A DNA stretch of 64,000 bases from Chimonanthus salicifolius (lineage: Eukaryota; Streptophyta; Magnoliopsida; Laurales; Calycanthaceae), in NCBI GenBank assembly GCA_013350335.1, contig CM023539.1, positions 38,550,631-38,614,630 of the forward strand. Reading direction: 5' to 3'. The notes beneath the pieces are model-generated. The model saw nothing but the letters and a program-made list of their open reading frames with translations, searched no databases and was not told the origin of the DNA. Of the stretch, positions 1 through 12,300 are shown piece after piece (the stretch's first letter is position 1; each line of letters begins with the position of its first letter). Made by a program: the position numbers and the translations under genes.

Positions 1-189
1 CAATGACGGTATACGTCCAAAAGTTTAAAGAGCTGGTACGATATGCCACAGAAATAGTGACTAACGAAGATGCAAAGACCCGCAGATTTGAGGAATGACT
101 CAATCATGTCATACATTACCTGATAGTGAGCTTGGAACTCCCGACCTTTACTGAAGTACTTCATAGGGTCCTTGCAGTGGACGCATCGT

Positions 190-490
190 CAAATCATGTC
201 TTCAAGGGACAGAGTCAGACATCTTCGGGTAGCAGGAGGTATGATGATCGTAACAATAATAAAAGGAAGAATTCCAAAAGCTCAGTCTAATCAGAGGTCT
301 TCTTTTAGGCCGCGCCAATCTTCTGATGGATGAAATCAAGTACAGTGTTATAATTGCAAACGATGGGGACATGTGGCCATAGAATGTCATCAGTCTCAGA
401 AGCGACCACCACAGCAAAGAGGACCTGTGCAGTGTTATCATTGCAATGAAATGAACCACATCTCCACTTATTGCCCCACAGAGGACAGGA
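190..490 (+). pseudogene. Ty3 gag fragment with two CCHC zinc knuckles
   Basis: In one frame the sequence encodes two consecutive CX2CX4HX4C zinc knuckles, at about 346-393 (C-YN-C...H...C) and 433-474 (C-YH-C...H...C), joined by a basic Gln/Pro/Arg linker. This is the nucleocapsid-like end of gag, which binds the element's RNA in virus-like particles. Upstream codons are interrupted by stops and the N-terminal capsid part is mostly outside the window. The second knuckle is followed shortly by a stop, where functional elements continue into protease. Confidence 0.75.
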
Positions 491-659
491 TTTTCTAAGC
501 CTACACATACTGCTCCAACAAGTTCCGGTGCACCAATGGCATAAAGAGGTGGTCAGCAATAAAATGCAGGACGTGGTTGCCCAGTGACTCAAGGGCATAT
601 AAATGCCATTATTTCACCAGATGATGAGACTCCGGCAGCTACCGTTATGTAAGGTATGC

Positions 660-1057
660 TTTTATTATTTGGCATATGGTCTAAAGTACCATTTTACTCT
701 AGAGCTTCTCATTCTTTCCTATTTAGCATGCTTGTGAGTCAGATAGAATTATGTACAGATAAGTTAGAATAATCCTTGTTTATAAAAACCCCCATAGGGA
801 GAAGTACTGAGGTAACACGCATTTGCCAATCTTGTGTATTGGCGATTGGTGGTGTAGAATTAGAATTCGATTTATTAGTTTTGGGTATGACTGGATTTGA
901 AGCAATACTGGGGATGGATTGGTTATCGACGTACCAAATTAGTATTAATTGTTCCAAGAAAAGAGTGTTGGGTTGTACATCTTCAGGAACAGTATTCACA
1001 GAGAAGTTGAGTATGACTACAAGACCATGTTTAAAAAAGACTAGACCGTATGATTAG
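660..1057 (+). pseudogene. Ty3 aspartic protease remnant
   Basis: The stretch around 680-720 aligns with the retropepsin active-site region of plant Ty3 elements, normally F-D-S-G-A-S-H-S-F. Here it reads F-Y-S-R-A-S-H-S-F, so the catalytic Asp and the following Gly are both replaced. The downstream part contains the expected hydrophobic flap and the 'ILGMDWL' block near 907-927 that closes the protease domain in this family. A stop near 770 separates the active-site region from the rest. The enzyme would cleave the gag-pol polyprotein in an intact element; this copy cannot. Confidence 0.7.
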
Positions 1058-1233
1058 TTAGCCAGTATGGGTTGAGAGATGTAGAACTTGCAGGGTTAGA
1101 AATGCCTAAAGTTGAATGTGAGTTTCCAGATGTGTTTCCTGAGAAATTGACACAATTACCCGCACATAGAGAGGTAGGGTTTTGCATAGACTTGACTCCT
1201 AGAACATCCCCTATTGCACTTCCTCCTATATAA

Positions 1234-2500
1234 ATGGCGCCAGCTGAGACAGAAGAGTTAAAGAAACAGTTGAACGAGTTGAACGAAGTCGGTTTTGTCC
1301 AACCAAATACATCTCCTTGGGGTGCACCGACCTTATTTGTGAAAAAGAAAGATGGATCTATGAGACTCTGTATTGACTACAGACGGTTGAACAATGTCAC
1401 GATTAAGAACAAATATCCCATTCCTCGGATTGACGACTCATTTGATCAGTTGAGGAGAACAACACATTTCTCTAAGGTAGACCTTCAATCTGGATACCAT
1501 CAGGTAAGAGTCAAAGAGTATGACATAGCAAAGACAGTTTTCCGCACAAAGTTTGGTCATTTTGAGTTCGTAGTTATGCCGTTTGGTGTGACAAATGCAC
1601 CCGCGACATTCATGAACTTAATGAATAGAACATTTGGAGCATACTTAGATCATTTTGTGATAGTGTTTATTGATGACATCTTAATCTATTTAAGATCGGA
1701 AGAAGCGCATGAACACCATTTAATTGTGGTCTTACAGTTGCTAAGGAATCATCAACTATATGCTAAGTTTAATAAGTGTGAATTTTGGCTAACAGATGTA
1801 CAATTCTTAGGCCATGTGGTTTCAGCCAGTGGAATATCGGTGGATCCAGCTAAGGTAGAAACAGTATTGAAATAGGAGAGACCTCGGAGTGTTTTTGAGA
1901 TCCGCAGCTTCTTAGGTTTGGCAAGCTATTATAGAATGTTTATTAAAGATTTTTCTACACTTGCGGCTCCAATGACCAAGTTAACAAGAAAAGGTGAGAA
2001 GTTTGTCTGGACTGAACAGTGTGATAAAGTATTTTCAAAACTAAAGGAGAGGTTGACAACTTCACCCGTGTTGATCGTTCCAGAAAGAGGTTTGGGTTAT
2101 GTCGTCTATTGTGATGCTTTCCGAGATGGATTGGGGTGTGTACTGATGCAAAAGACCCAGGTGGTGGCTTATGGGTCTCGACAGTTGAAAACACATGAAT
2201 AGAACTACCTAACGCATGATCTGGAATTAGCGGCAGTATACTTTGCACTAAAGATATGGAGGCATTACCTTTTTGGAGAGCATTTCGAAGTATTCTCGGA
2301 TCACAGCAGTTTCAAATACTTATTCACACAAAAAGATTTGAACTTGAGGCAACGCAGATGGTTAGAATATTTGAGTGATTTTAAATTTGAAATCTCGTAC
2401 CACCCAGATAAAGCAAATGTGGTAGCTGATACACTGAGTCGTAAAGTTCGAGGAGTGATAGCCAACTTGATGGAGGACCTGAAATCCAGAAGAGATAGGT
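1234..2500 (+). pseudogene. Ty3 reverse transcriptase and RNase H, stop-interrupted
   Basis: An open stretch of 213 codons (1234-1875) covers the fingers and palm of the reverse transcriptase, including '[10 protein letters not shown]', '[12 protein letters not shown]' and the catalytic box F-I-D-D-I-L-I-Y near 1666-1690, so both catalytic aspartates are kept. A TAG at about 1873 interrupts it. The reading continues at 1918-2202 with the thumb and the start of RNase H ('YCDAFRDGLG', where a second Asp is usual), a stop follows 'THE', and the C-terminal part of RNase H ('[13 protein letters not shown]') lies at 2338-2470. The enzyme copies the element's RNA into DNA. At least three nonsense changes make this copy non-functional. 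Confidence 0.85.
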
Positions 2501-2599
2501 ATTATGGTATCATGTCCAGCGATTATTGATAAGGTATTGACAGCTCAAAAGACGGATGAGGTAGTAGTGAAGATTCGGAATTCCTTCTGAGCGGTAACG

Positions 2600-3973
2600 T
2601 ACTAAAGGGATGGATAGTAAGAACGAACGAGGGATTAACATATCAAAACAGACTCTATGTCCCACTATCGGAGAATTGCAGAAAAGAGGTATTTGAATAT
2701 TTTCACAATACTCATTTTGCAATACATCTAAGAGGTACGAAGATATACCAAAATTTACGTAGACAGTTTTGGTGGAGAAGTATGAAGAGAGATGTTGCAA
2801 AATTTGTCGCCAGTTGCCTAACTTGTCAACAGGTGAAGGCTGAACTCCAGAAACTTGCAGGGAAATTACAGCCCCTAAGTATACCCAAGTGGAAGTGGGA
2901 TAACATTAGCATGGATTTCATTACTGGGTTGCCAAGATCACAAAGGGGTAACGATGCAGTTTGGGTAGTGGTTATAGACTGACGAAATAAGCTCACTTCA
3001 TTGCTATGAAAATGACAGATCCTATAGAAAGATTGGCTAAGCTATACATGGACAGGATAATCAAGTTACATGGAATACTAGCTACCATTGTATCAGACCG
3101 TGATTCAAGGTTCTTATCTCAGTTCTGGAAGAGTCTTCAGAAACAGTTGGGTACTCAGCTTTGTTTTAGTACGGCGTTCCACCCTCAAACTGATGGCCAG
3201 TTTGAGCGAACTATCCAGATTTTGGAGGACATGTTGCATGGTTGTATACTCGATTTAAAGGGTAGTTGGGAAGATCACTTACCCACTGTGGAGTTCGTAT
3301 ATAACAACAATTATCAGTCAAGCATCAAGATGACACTATTTGAGGTACTTTATGGTAGACCGTGCAGATCACCCCTATGTTAGGAAGAGGCTAGTGATAA
3401 GGCAACCATAGGACCCGATTGGGTGTGAGAAATGATGAAAAAGATCAAGATAGTCCTGCCAAATGTTGCAAACAACGCAAAGCCATCAGAAAAGTTACAC
3501 AGACCGTAGGTGAAGACCTTTGGAGTTTGCAGTAGGAGACCATGTGTTTCTTCGTGTATCAACTCGCAGAGGCATTCAACGGTTTGGGAGCAAAGGGAAG
3601 TTAGCTCGTCGATTCACCGGACCATTTGAAGTCTTGAGTCGTGTGGGGGAGGTGGCATACACACTTGCCCTTCCTGCCCAAGCTTGCTCGAGTCCACAAT
3701 GTCTTCCATGTATCAATGCTTAGGAAATATCATGCAGACCCTTCCCATGTGCTGAATTGGCAAGACTTGGACATCAACGAGGATGCCGCATATGAAGAGA
3801 AACCTATTAAAATTTTAGATTCAAGAGATCAAGTACTCCGCACAAAGACCATTCCCTTGGTCCAAGTGCTTTGGCAACATCATGGAGTAGAAGGTTCAAC
3901 GTGGGAACGAAAGGAAGCAATGCAACAGGCGTATTCAGAATTATTCGATGAGCAAGGTGCGTACGTTAGCTAA
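2600..3973 (+). pseudogene. Ty3 integrase with chromodomain-like C-terminus
   Basis: The zinc-binding region ends in 'CLTCQQVKAE' (about 2818-2850). The DDE core follows: first Asp in 'SMDFITGLP' near 2912, second Asp in 'IVSDRDSRF' near 3088, and Glu in 'DGQFERTIQ' near 3205, so all three catalytic residues can be seen. A stop after 'VVVID' and another near 3381 break it. The tail at 3641-3973 ends with 'YEEKPIKILD', 'VLWQHH' and 'STWE', the chromodomain-related block that ends chromovirus polyproteins. Frames shift between 3383 and 3520 and again near 3641-3720. Confidence 0.8.
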
Positions 3974-3990
3974 ATTTCGAGGACGAAATT

Positions 3991-4008
3991 TCTTTAAGGG
4001 AGGTAGGA
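3991..4008 (+). promoter_or_regulatory. Polypurine tract of the Ty3 element
   Basis: The purine-rich stretch 'aagggaggtagga' lies directly before the TG that opens the LTR and shortly after the polyprotein stop codon. It follows the 'ttcgaggacgaaat' block that is typical of this clade. It would prime plus-strand DNA synthesis. Confidence 0.75.
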
Positions 4009-7000
4009 TGTAATGACCTGACCTGGGGTAACGGGTTAAATGTGTCGGGTAAAATTGATTTAGAAAATTATCATAATTTAAATTAATTGTGAGTTTAATT
4101 TGATAATTTTATTTGGAGAAAATATAATTGAATTTAGAGATTGAATAATAGACCCCGATCTCATACACTTTCTCTTCAATGAGAATTTACAAATTTATCC
4201 CCTTTAAATTAAATTTAGGGAATGGAAAATAACTTATCAACTTAGATTGTTAATTTCCCCTAAGTTAGAATTTCAATTGAAAATATTCTATTTAAAATTT
4301 TAAAATCAATAAATAGGTTCAAACATTAATTAACGAAATTTAAATAAATGATAGACAAATTAATTTAAGGGAACCCAACCCCAAAATCCGAAAAGCATTC
4401 GAAGTCGTGCGGGTCGTATAAACCCACATCTCTTCCGTTATTTCCATTCACTTTCCCCTTTTATCTCTAAATTCCTAAAGTCCCGATCGAAAGAGCTGCA
4501 AGACTCTCCTCCCTTCCGTCTCCTTTGGTAAATCCCAAATTCCACGATGGAAATACAAGGTTCACACTGCCGTACCATGGGTTTGCCTTTCGTTCCTCTC
4601 CTTATCTCTTCCCTATCCACCATATTCCTTGGGGAAAGTTTCCCAAACTGTTCTTCTCCCTTTCCTTTCTTGTCTGGGACTCAAATCCCTAATATACCTC
4701 TCCAAAACGGAAACAAGGCTCTCCTCTCCTCCTTGTACCTTCCGTGTTTTACTCTTCAAAATCAGAACCCCTTTTGGAAGAAACCAGCCGACACTGTTTT
4801 CCTTTAAAGCATGTAAATCCATCCTGAACTTTCTCCCATTTTCGATCACCAACAAATCCATTGTTTTCTTCCCCTTCTAGCCCCTTTACTTCTGTCGCCG
4901 GTGCATGATTTCATCTGCAGAATCCAGCCAAGCATCGTTAGGACTTTGCTAGTGGGTGGAAACAGTCTTCACTCAGATTTCAAGGTACCTTTCTATTTTA
5001 TCTTATTTTCTCCTCTTTCTTCTTAGGCTATTGATTTTTCGGTTGGATCTAAAGCCTCAAAGCCATCCATTACTGGCTGTTTTCAGCCAGCACACCCTTC
5101 ATGAAATCGAATCTGACTGACCCATTATCCACCGCACATCAGTCTTCAAATCGTTCTAAATTAAGACTGTTTTTAGGTACAAACCATGCTTATGTATATT
5201 TTATTTCCAGATTTTTCTTGTAAGCCTCCAACCCCTATTGTGCATGGATCGACTAACCTCTTGCTGTTTTTACAAACCAATTGAACTAAGCCAGTTCTCA
5301 GTTGAGTTGTTGCTTGCAACCCATTGTAGAAAACCCACCTTTATAACTTTATGACAGATGGTATTCCATTATTAACCAAGTTAATAAGTGGAATTGCGCA
5401 AAAATAAGAATCCAACCATGGAAATGTGTAAATTAGGTTGATTTATCAAAGTACTGAATCTGGTTGTTATTTGAATGTAAGGTTATGCAATTCCATGTCC
5501 TTGGCATACTATTTCCTAGTCAGTCACCCCTTTTTCAGCCGACCCTCTTTTGAAATTACTATGCCTATGAATTTATTCTAGAAAGGTTGGACAACCACCC
5601 ACCCCAAACTAGATGCCACTAGGACTGAAACAATCCTTATTTGGGTCTGAACTAGGGTCTAAAATATAGTTCAAATAATTATCAAATTAGGCCTTTATCT
5701 TAGGCCAAAATTGTTATATTTTATGGGCCTATTCAAGAATAACCAATTCCAACCATTGAGAGAGGAGACTGATTTTCAGTCCCAAGATTGACCAAATAAG
5801 TGGACTGATACCAGTCCCAAATGTCTTGCCTATTGGACTTACTGTGGACCAAGAAACTCTTCCTGGTCGAGCCAGTAGAACCAGGTTCGAACTCCTCTAA
5901 ATGAGGTTTGCAAGCCAGCCTAGATTATTGGTAATAAGGACTGATTTTTAATCCCAGATCGATCAGATAATAAGACTGATTTCAGTCCAAGAACTTCATA
6001 AAAACAAGACCTTAGTAAGCCAGTAAACCATTTAAACAAGATTAATTTAAAGAGAGTTAACAATTAACAATGCTATTTACTTAAGAACATTTAATTTGAT
6101 CTGCAGCAACCTTGCGTTAAAAGGGTTTATTTTTAAAAGCTTTGGATTCCTTGGTAACATCTTACGCTTTACACACTTCTAGGTGAGGGAAACAATTCAC
6201 TACATACCATGTATTCATATAATCTTCGATTTGTTGTTGTGCAATGAAAAATATTGCATTGTTTTGTATGTTATGAATATAATTATTGGATCTATAAAAG
6301 ACTGGATGCATGTTCATGATGGTTATAATCCGGTGCTCACTCACAATAGCGTAAGGGAGATTTTTGCTAAATATTCTATTGGCCGTGAGGAGATCCAGTC
6401 CGCCTGAATTGTGAAATCTAACTAGTAATGTATTGAAGATCTAATGATTTTATATTCATAGATTAATGATTAATTATATGGTATTGTTGAATTTCAATCT
6501 TTAATGTACATGTTTGAATGTTGGTTTATATGCTTCAAATCATTATGATGTTTGGATTATTGCTATGTTTATTTCAAGGTATATGTATGCTATAGCAATT
6601 GAGATATCGATTATGATGTAATAATCTGCTTAGAATGGAGGTTATAATTCTATAAGTATGTCATGATTAATTAAGCATGTTTATTGGCATTGAGCATAGC
6701 ATTCTCATATTCATAGCATTGGATATGAGGGTGCAATCCATAATTGTCACGAATACCAGGACGGTGATAGTGTTGTTAACCTCACTTTAAGTGGAGAGAC
6801 CATTATGGTAGAAGAAGTGTGATATCCGTGCAAGTCATGAGGGCTGTTATTTGGTGGTAGGTTGTGTTATCCTCACTTTATGTCGGAAGGCCATTAATGC
6901 GATGTTGTGTTATCCTCGATTTGTCGGTAAGGCCACCAAATATCAATAAATGTAATAATGGGTTGGAATATGGCATTTAATATTGAGCATTACATTTTGC

Positions 7001-7868
7001 AAAGACATGAGCATGAAATAAATTGTTATTCTTGCTTATTTGAAATATCATTGAGGAAGTTGGAATAACATACTGTGATACCCTACCCCTCCCTTAGAGT
7101 CCCACATCGGTGGGAAAGAAAAGGGGGTTGGGTTTATTAAGAAGCCACATATGTTAATTCAAGTGTGAGGCCCTTTGGGCTGGGCCAGGTGGGCCCAAGC
7201 CCAAATGCAAAACCGTGCGGGTTTGAGCTGTGTACGAGGCCCAAAGCGGACAATATCACACTAAGTCAAGCCCTAAGCCCTGTATTCGGGTCGGGTCGTT
7301 ACACATGCTATGTTTGTATTATTGTTTTCTTTATTGGGCATGGAACTCATTCCTTACATTGCAAGCAATCCCTTGGACTTTGGTCTGAAGGATAATCACA
7401 ACTGATCTTAGAAGACGAGGAGTCGATGAAGAATTCTTAAAAACGCTTAGTCAGTACATAATTTATTATTTAGATTATAAATTGGTTGTTTATTTGATTT
7501 AAGACTTTGAGAAAGTTGTTCATTCGTTTATTTTAATTTGTGGAAACTTGGATCATGAATTCAAGTATGGATTAATTTTGAGAACGCTTTAATTTGATTG
7601 TCATGGGAACGTGAGTAAGTGATGCGTTTAGAAATCTTTATGTGAGTGATATTTATCCCTTTAAATTATTTGGATGGTTAAATGAGATATTATGTCTTAT
7701 AGTAGGTTGTAGATTTGAGGAATTTTGGTGGCTTATGAATGTAGTTATGTTTGTTTTGAATTCAACCACAGATTTTTTATGTAAGACCCGTTTAGCGCAG
7801 CATGTGATTTAAATTTGTACAGTCAGATCACGCCCGTATAGGTGTTGGAAGGCGAGGCGTGGTAAACA
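4009..7868 (+). repeat. 3' LTR of the Ty3 chromovirus (right border approximate)
   Basis: The LTR opens with TGTAATGACC directly after the polypurine tract. It is non-coding, with a pyrimidine-rich segment at 4430-4900. At 6770-6950 there are about three degenerate copies of a unit containing 'ttatcctcac...tcgg.aaggcca', the position where related LTRs in this window carry minisatellites. A 230-bp TRIM LTR is nested at 7074-7303. The right end near 7868 ('ggtaaaca') is a guess, because no second LTR copy is available for comparison. Small ORFs here have no family resemblance. Confidence 0.55.
7074..7303 (+). mobile_element. TRIM-type solo LTR nested in the Ty3 LTR
   Basis: A 230-bp unit begins TGTGATACCC and ends GGGTCGTTACA. 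It contains the hallmarks of plant TRIM/SMART elements: 'agtcccacatcggtggga' near the 5' end and 'ggcccaaagcggacaatatc' near the 3' end. Flanking pentamers are CATAC (7069-7073) and CATGC (7304-7308), a 4/5 match that fits an aged 5-bp target duplication. No internal region is present, so it reads as a solo LTR. Confidence 0.7.
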
Positions 7869-7976
7869 GTACGAAAGACCTCCAATTAGTCCATTTCTAT
7901 CAGTAAATGATAAATGTTTTTGTAGGTCTTTGATATTCTTTGCATCCTATCTCAAATGACAAATTCAACTACATTA

Positions 7977-8550
7977 AAACCTCTCTAATGTATTACTTTC
8001 CAAAGTAATAATATGTCTAAAGTAATATCGCAGTCGATCCCGACCTTGGGCCTATACATAATACAAAATGTACTATAACTTCGGTCCCATAAATTTTGTA
8101 AAATAATATTTCATACAATCAGAATGTAAAATTACTGCAAAAGTGACTGATGACATCATAAACTGCATCATCCAAACTCTAAAAAAGTAATTTGAAATAG
8201 ACTTCTGGATAAGCTTCCTTATTTTGATAATGTCAATTTTGTCTTTTTATCTGCTGAAGAATGGAAAGGAAATCTACATTTATATCAAGCTATTGGAGGC
8301 AGAAGCTTTACAGTGACTTTGCCAGTCGCAGTGCTTTAGCTGTGGTTAGGAAATGAATTTTATTCTTCTATAATCTTGTGTTTTAATTTCAGCCGAAAGA
8401 TCCTTTCTAAAAAGGGTGAGAGTCAGCTGACTTAAGAAGTTATTGTTGGAAATGAATGTTACATTAATTTGCTACACTCATCTAATGTAATAACTTCCCT
8501 AATGTAATATCTGCACCCTGGTCCCAACCATATTACACTAGAGAGGTTTT
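7977..8550. mobile_element. MITE with 'AAACCTCTCTA' terminal inverted repeats
   Basis: The left end AAACCTCTCTAATGTATTA matches the reverse complement of the right end (AAACCTCTCTAGTGTAATA). Further inside, 'ggtcccataa' and 'ggtcccaacc' form a second mirrored block. There is no transposase. Flanks ACTACATTA and ACTATATAA agree at 7 of 9 bases, which would suit a degenerate 9-bp Mutator-type duplication, but the superfamily call is tentative. Confidence 0.55.
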
Positions 8551-8559
8551 ACTATATAA

Positions 8560-9369
8560 TAAATAAACTTAAGGAGCATATATAGTATAAGTCAGTATTA
8601 GAAAATTCAAAATTTAGACTCAACTCAAAATATTATGGCATCAAGAAATTTGCCTAAGGTTTTAGAAAAAAATTATTTTTTAAAAAAACTTGTTGACTCG
8701 CTTGACTCAAAATATTATTGAGTCAAGTCAATTTAGACCGACTTAGACAAGGTTTTTTCAAGTTTTTAAACAATAGAATAACTAGGTGTATTTTATCATT
8801 GTTCAAATTGATACAGATTGATGGAAAATAAAATAAAATAAAATATTTGAACTTATATTATACCATATATTCATCAAACATATTGAAATGATTAAAATAA
8901 TTCATATTTGTTTTGTTTAGATGAGCCCACTTCAAATAGGCCTGCAGAGATCTTAAGAGAGAAAAGAAGCATCACCACTTTAATAATAATATTATTAATA
9001 TAAGATCATTATACTTTTGATTATGAGAGGATGTGGGTCTTACCAAAACCTAATTTTTCTCTTTGTTTTTCCCTGGCCCAATCCTCGGGCTTATTTTCTG
9101 CTTTTATTTTGGGCTTTCTCCACCCACTTAGTATTCCGCATCCGCCAAAACGAGCCGAAGCAGACGGGCTTTAAAACGCCGTTGCTGTTTCCCGCTATCG
9201 TCTTGTGGTTTGATGTAGAAATGTGGAATCCAACCAACCCCTACGTTTCTCACTCTGAGACAAATGCATCCATTCCAGTGCTTTTCAGTCTTCTTTCCCC
9301 TCTCTCTCTTTCCCCTTAAACCCTACAACCCTAATTCTTTCCTCTTTTATTCCTTTTCATCCTGTCTCG
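8560..9369 (+). other. Upstream region of the UPF0114 gene
   Basis: The first part (8560-9000) is AT-rich, with Leu/Ser-type 'gactcgcttgactcaa' repeats resembling the tail of a MITE that also appears near 23450. From about 9040 the sequence becomes pyrimidine-rich (tctctctctttcccc), as in plant 5' leaders. No convincing TATA box was found, which is common for genes of chloroplast proteins. The transcription start is not defined. Confidence 0.4.
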
Positions 9370-12300
9370 ATGGTGGTTCTTCTAGCATTTTCTGCTGCTT
9401 CTCCCATCTGTTCTCCCTCTCTTCACTCTCACCGCCCTACAGCACTTCGGAAACGCTACGGTTCCCTTTTCCCCATCTCCTCATCTCTCAGCTCCTCCCC
9501 AAACTCCCCTTCTACAGAAAGCACTGATGTCGGATCCTCCCCTTCACCCAAACCGTTTATTGATCATGCCAAACCTGCAGACACCGGCTTCAAGTACTCA
9601 CTGGCAGACCCCAGCACCAACACTTTGTTCCGGATCGCACGCTCCGCCGAATCCACCATTGAGAGGGTAAGTCACTTTGCTCTGTTTAGGACTTTCTTAA
9701 GATCGGCTGCCATAGTCGTGCTTAATCAAAATGCACTTATCACGCTTTTGATTGTTTGGCTGTTGACCATCTACAGTGAAGAGGGGCACAGCTAGAATAT
9801 TTCCTTTGGCTTTGTAGGGTGGGAGAAGTAAATGTGATGAATAAAAATAATTAATTCAAAAGTTGTTAAAATATTTTACTTTAGAAGATCCACCAAGTGT
9901 TTGTGTCTGTTGTAAGGTTGTATCAACGCGCTACAATGTTCTAGATGAGCTAGGCATCTAAAATTACCGAAAAGCCTGTGGATGAATCACACATCTAAAA
10001 TCAGCTCAATTTGTCATTCTTAACTATGTTTTACTATGTTGCGATAGCCAAGGAATTAGTAGTTCTAACTGTTGTTTCTAACTGTTTATTACATTATCTT
10101 AGATAGAATTAGTAGGAATGATCAATCTACAAGCCATTTTTCTGTGCTGTCAAAAACTCCTTGCAATAAGTAGGGCCAATGGACCCACTCAATGCCATGT
10201 GGTTTGTTTCTACAGGTTTGAATACGCAAGACTTCTGCAGCGAATGTGGCAAGCGATGTATACATGTTGCTCTCTTCAATAACACCTGTCAACATTACAG
10301 ATAGCATGTTTGTAGGGCCCTCCATCCTCATGGAGGCTGTATAATAATATGTGCCTACCATAGATCAGTCTCCAACTTTTCTAATCATCAAATCTAAGAC
10401 TTTTCAATTTTACCATCAATTATATGGCCTTGGAGATCTTGTTGCTAGCAAACTTGGATGAGGTTCATGGAAGTGTTTCAATTTAACACCATTTCTCTAA
10501 TGATGTAAGTGGACCCATGGACATGCCAATATGCCATATGTATTGTTTTTAAATGTATGTAATTTGGTACTAATGATTGCCTTATATGGAGTTTACCTGG
10601 TGTGAGAATGTTTCTCAAGGTTTTCGATGTAAAGGGCAAATGGTGAGGGCTCCCTTACTAGGAGTTGCACGTGGTTTAGAGGGGAGAGTTTCTTATGGGT
10701 TACAAGGCAGAGAAAAACCAGCAAAAGGCTTCTTCTTGTGGAGTTAAACATGGGCATGATTGAAGGAAAATGTGTATGTGTATGTGTGCGCGGGTGGTGG
10801 TGGTCAGTGTGGGATGGGGGGTGGTGGTTGTTGGGATTCATCATCCTTTATCCTTATATGTACATATAAAGAGAGAGACCAAACCACATTATCTACTCTA
10901 AAAATCGTTCCTCTTCTCAAACAAATTGCACTCTCCATTCTAAAAATACGTTCTTCACTACAAAAACACTCTCCTCTTGACTAAACCACATCCTCGCTTC
11001 TAAAAATGCATTGTCCACCGTGTTCTCCACTCCAAAAGCATGTTCTCGACTCCATAATTTAATCAATAGTCAAGATCTAATATACCTGCCCTTTTCTCAC
11101 GTTATTTTTAGAAGTTCATTGAACAGGTTCTCTTTGCTTCTTTGAAAGCAACAATCATATTATCCCATATACTCATTGATCCATATCTCACGTGAACTAC
11201 CTCCAACAGTGAACTATTTGGAAAAAAAGGGTCAACCTACACAGATTTGTGTCCTATATTTTTTTTTCATCCGCAATTTGGTGTTTTTCCTTTGTTTGGA
11301 AAGGTAATGGGTCCTTCTTTAAAGTGTATGCGTATTTCAAATGGACTTCCTTTTGTGCCACATGTGAAGGACATCCTTTAGCTAGTGAATAAGGAAGGTA
11401 GATACCAAATATGTTACGAGGATCCTTCATAAAGAGTTGTATATTGGTTTGAGAGGAGTTATGATGAAAGGTCTAGTACTACTAAATATCCAATAGAAAT
11501 AATGAGAAGAGCTAGCTTATTCATGTGGAATGTATATTTTCTCCATGGAACCAACATTCAAGTGGTGTGCAAAGCATGGACTTAGTGGATTTGCCAATCA
11601 TGTTAGTTGACTGACTTAACACCAAATGAAGTGGGGGCTCGTTTACTTCATCAAGTGTGAGTGCATGCTGTAGATGTATGCATGGATTGAGCCTATGGGG
11701 AAACCACAAAGGTCTGGTCTTATCCAGTCATTTCTGAGGGTTCATTAGATAGAACATGGTAATGTGACTGCAGTGTTGGACTCACTTTTCATAGGAGATG
11801 TCTAGCTTTGGTGCACAGGGCCATGGAAAAAGCTATCTGGAGGGTGTCTTGGAGTGCTGAACTGGCACAGTTGAGTAGATTAATTGTAGGCCTGTCACAG
11901 GTTAATTTTATGTTGTATCAATTTATCTTGAAACGTATCATTCAAAAAAATAAAATAAAATAAAGCAGCTTTACAACCTATATCGAATTTCTTTGAAATA
12001 GTACTATGTTCTCCATTATCATTTTTATGCTATTCGACTTCATTGTTGTGCACACAATAAGTTGCATTTTCAAGTCCTAATTCTAGAAATTTATTGTAAT
12101 GCACATTCTAAAATGTCAAACCTGGTCTTTTTCATTGGGCAGGTAATTTTTGACTTCCGTTTCTTGGCACTTCTGGCCGTTGGTGGTTCGTTGGCTGGTT
12201 CATTATTGTGCTTTCTCAATGTAAGTTCTTATACTACAGGCTGACTACCCAAATTATAAAGGCAGATTGTTGTCTGTTGAAATTGCAACCTTAGAGAGTT

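Larger units (their letters stand above)
1..7868 (+). mobile_element. Decayed Ty3/gypsy chromovirus (Tekay/Del-like), 3' part with 3' LTR
   Basis: This is the right-hand portion of one long LTR retrotransposon; its 5' LTR and the start of gag lie outside the window. The order gag zinc knuckles, protease, reverse transcriptase, RNase H, integrase, chromodomain-like tail, polypurine tract, LTR is that of Ty3/gypsy chromoviruses. The long LTR and the style of the C-terminal tail suggest the Tekay/Del clade (inference). Stops and frame changes break the polyprotein many times, so the copy is dead. The left border and any target duplication cannot be checked, and the right border is approximate. 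Confidence 0.85.

Noticed and set aside
4438..4880. Several overlapping small ORFs on both strands
   Set aside because: They lie in the U3-like part of a Ty3 LTR, overlap each other in several frames and match no protein family.
7779..7868. TGTAAGACCC at 7779 as the start of another LTR
   Set aside because: It resembles LTR starts in this window, but no matching end, target duplication or internal sequence follows. It more likely belongs to the end of the Ty3 LTR.
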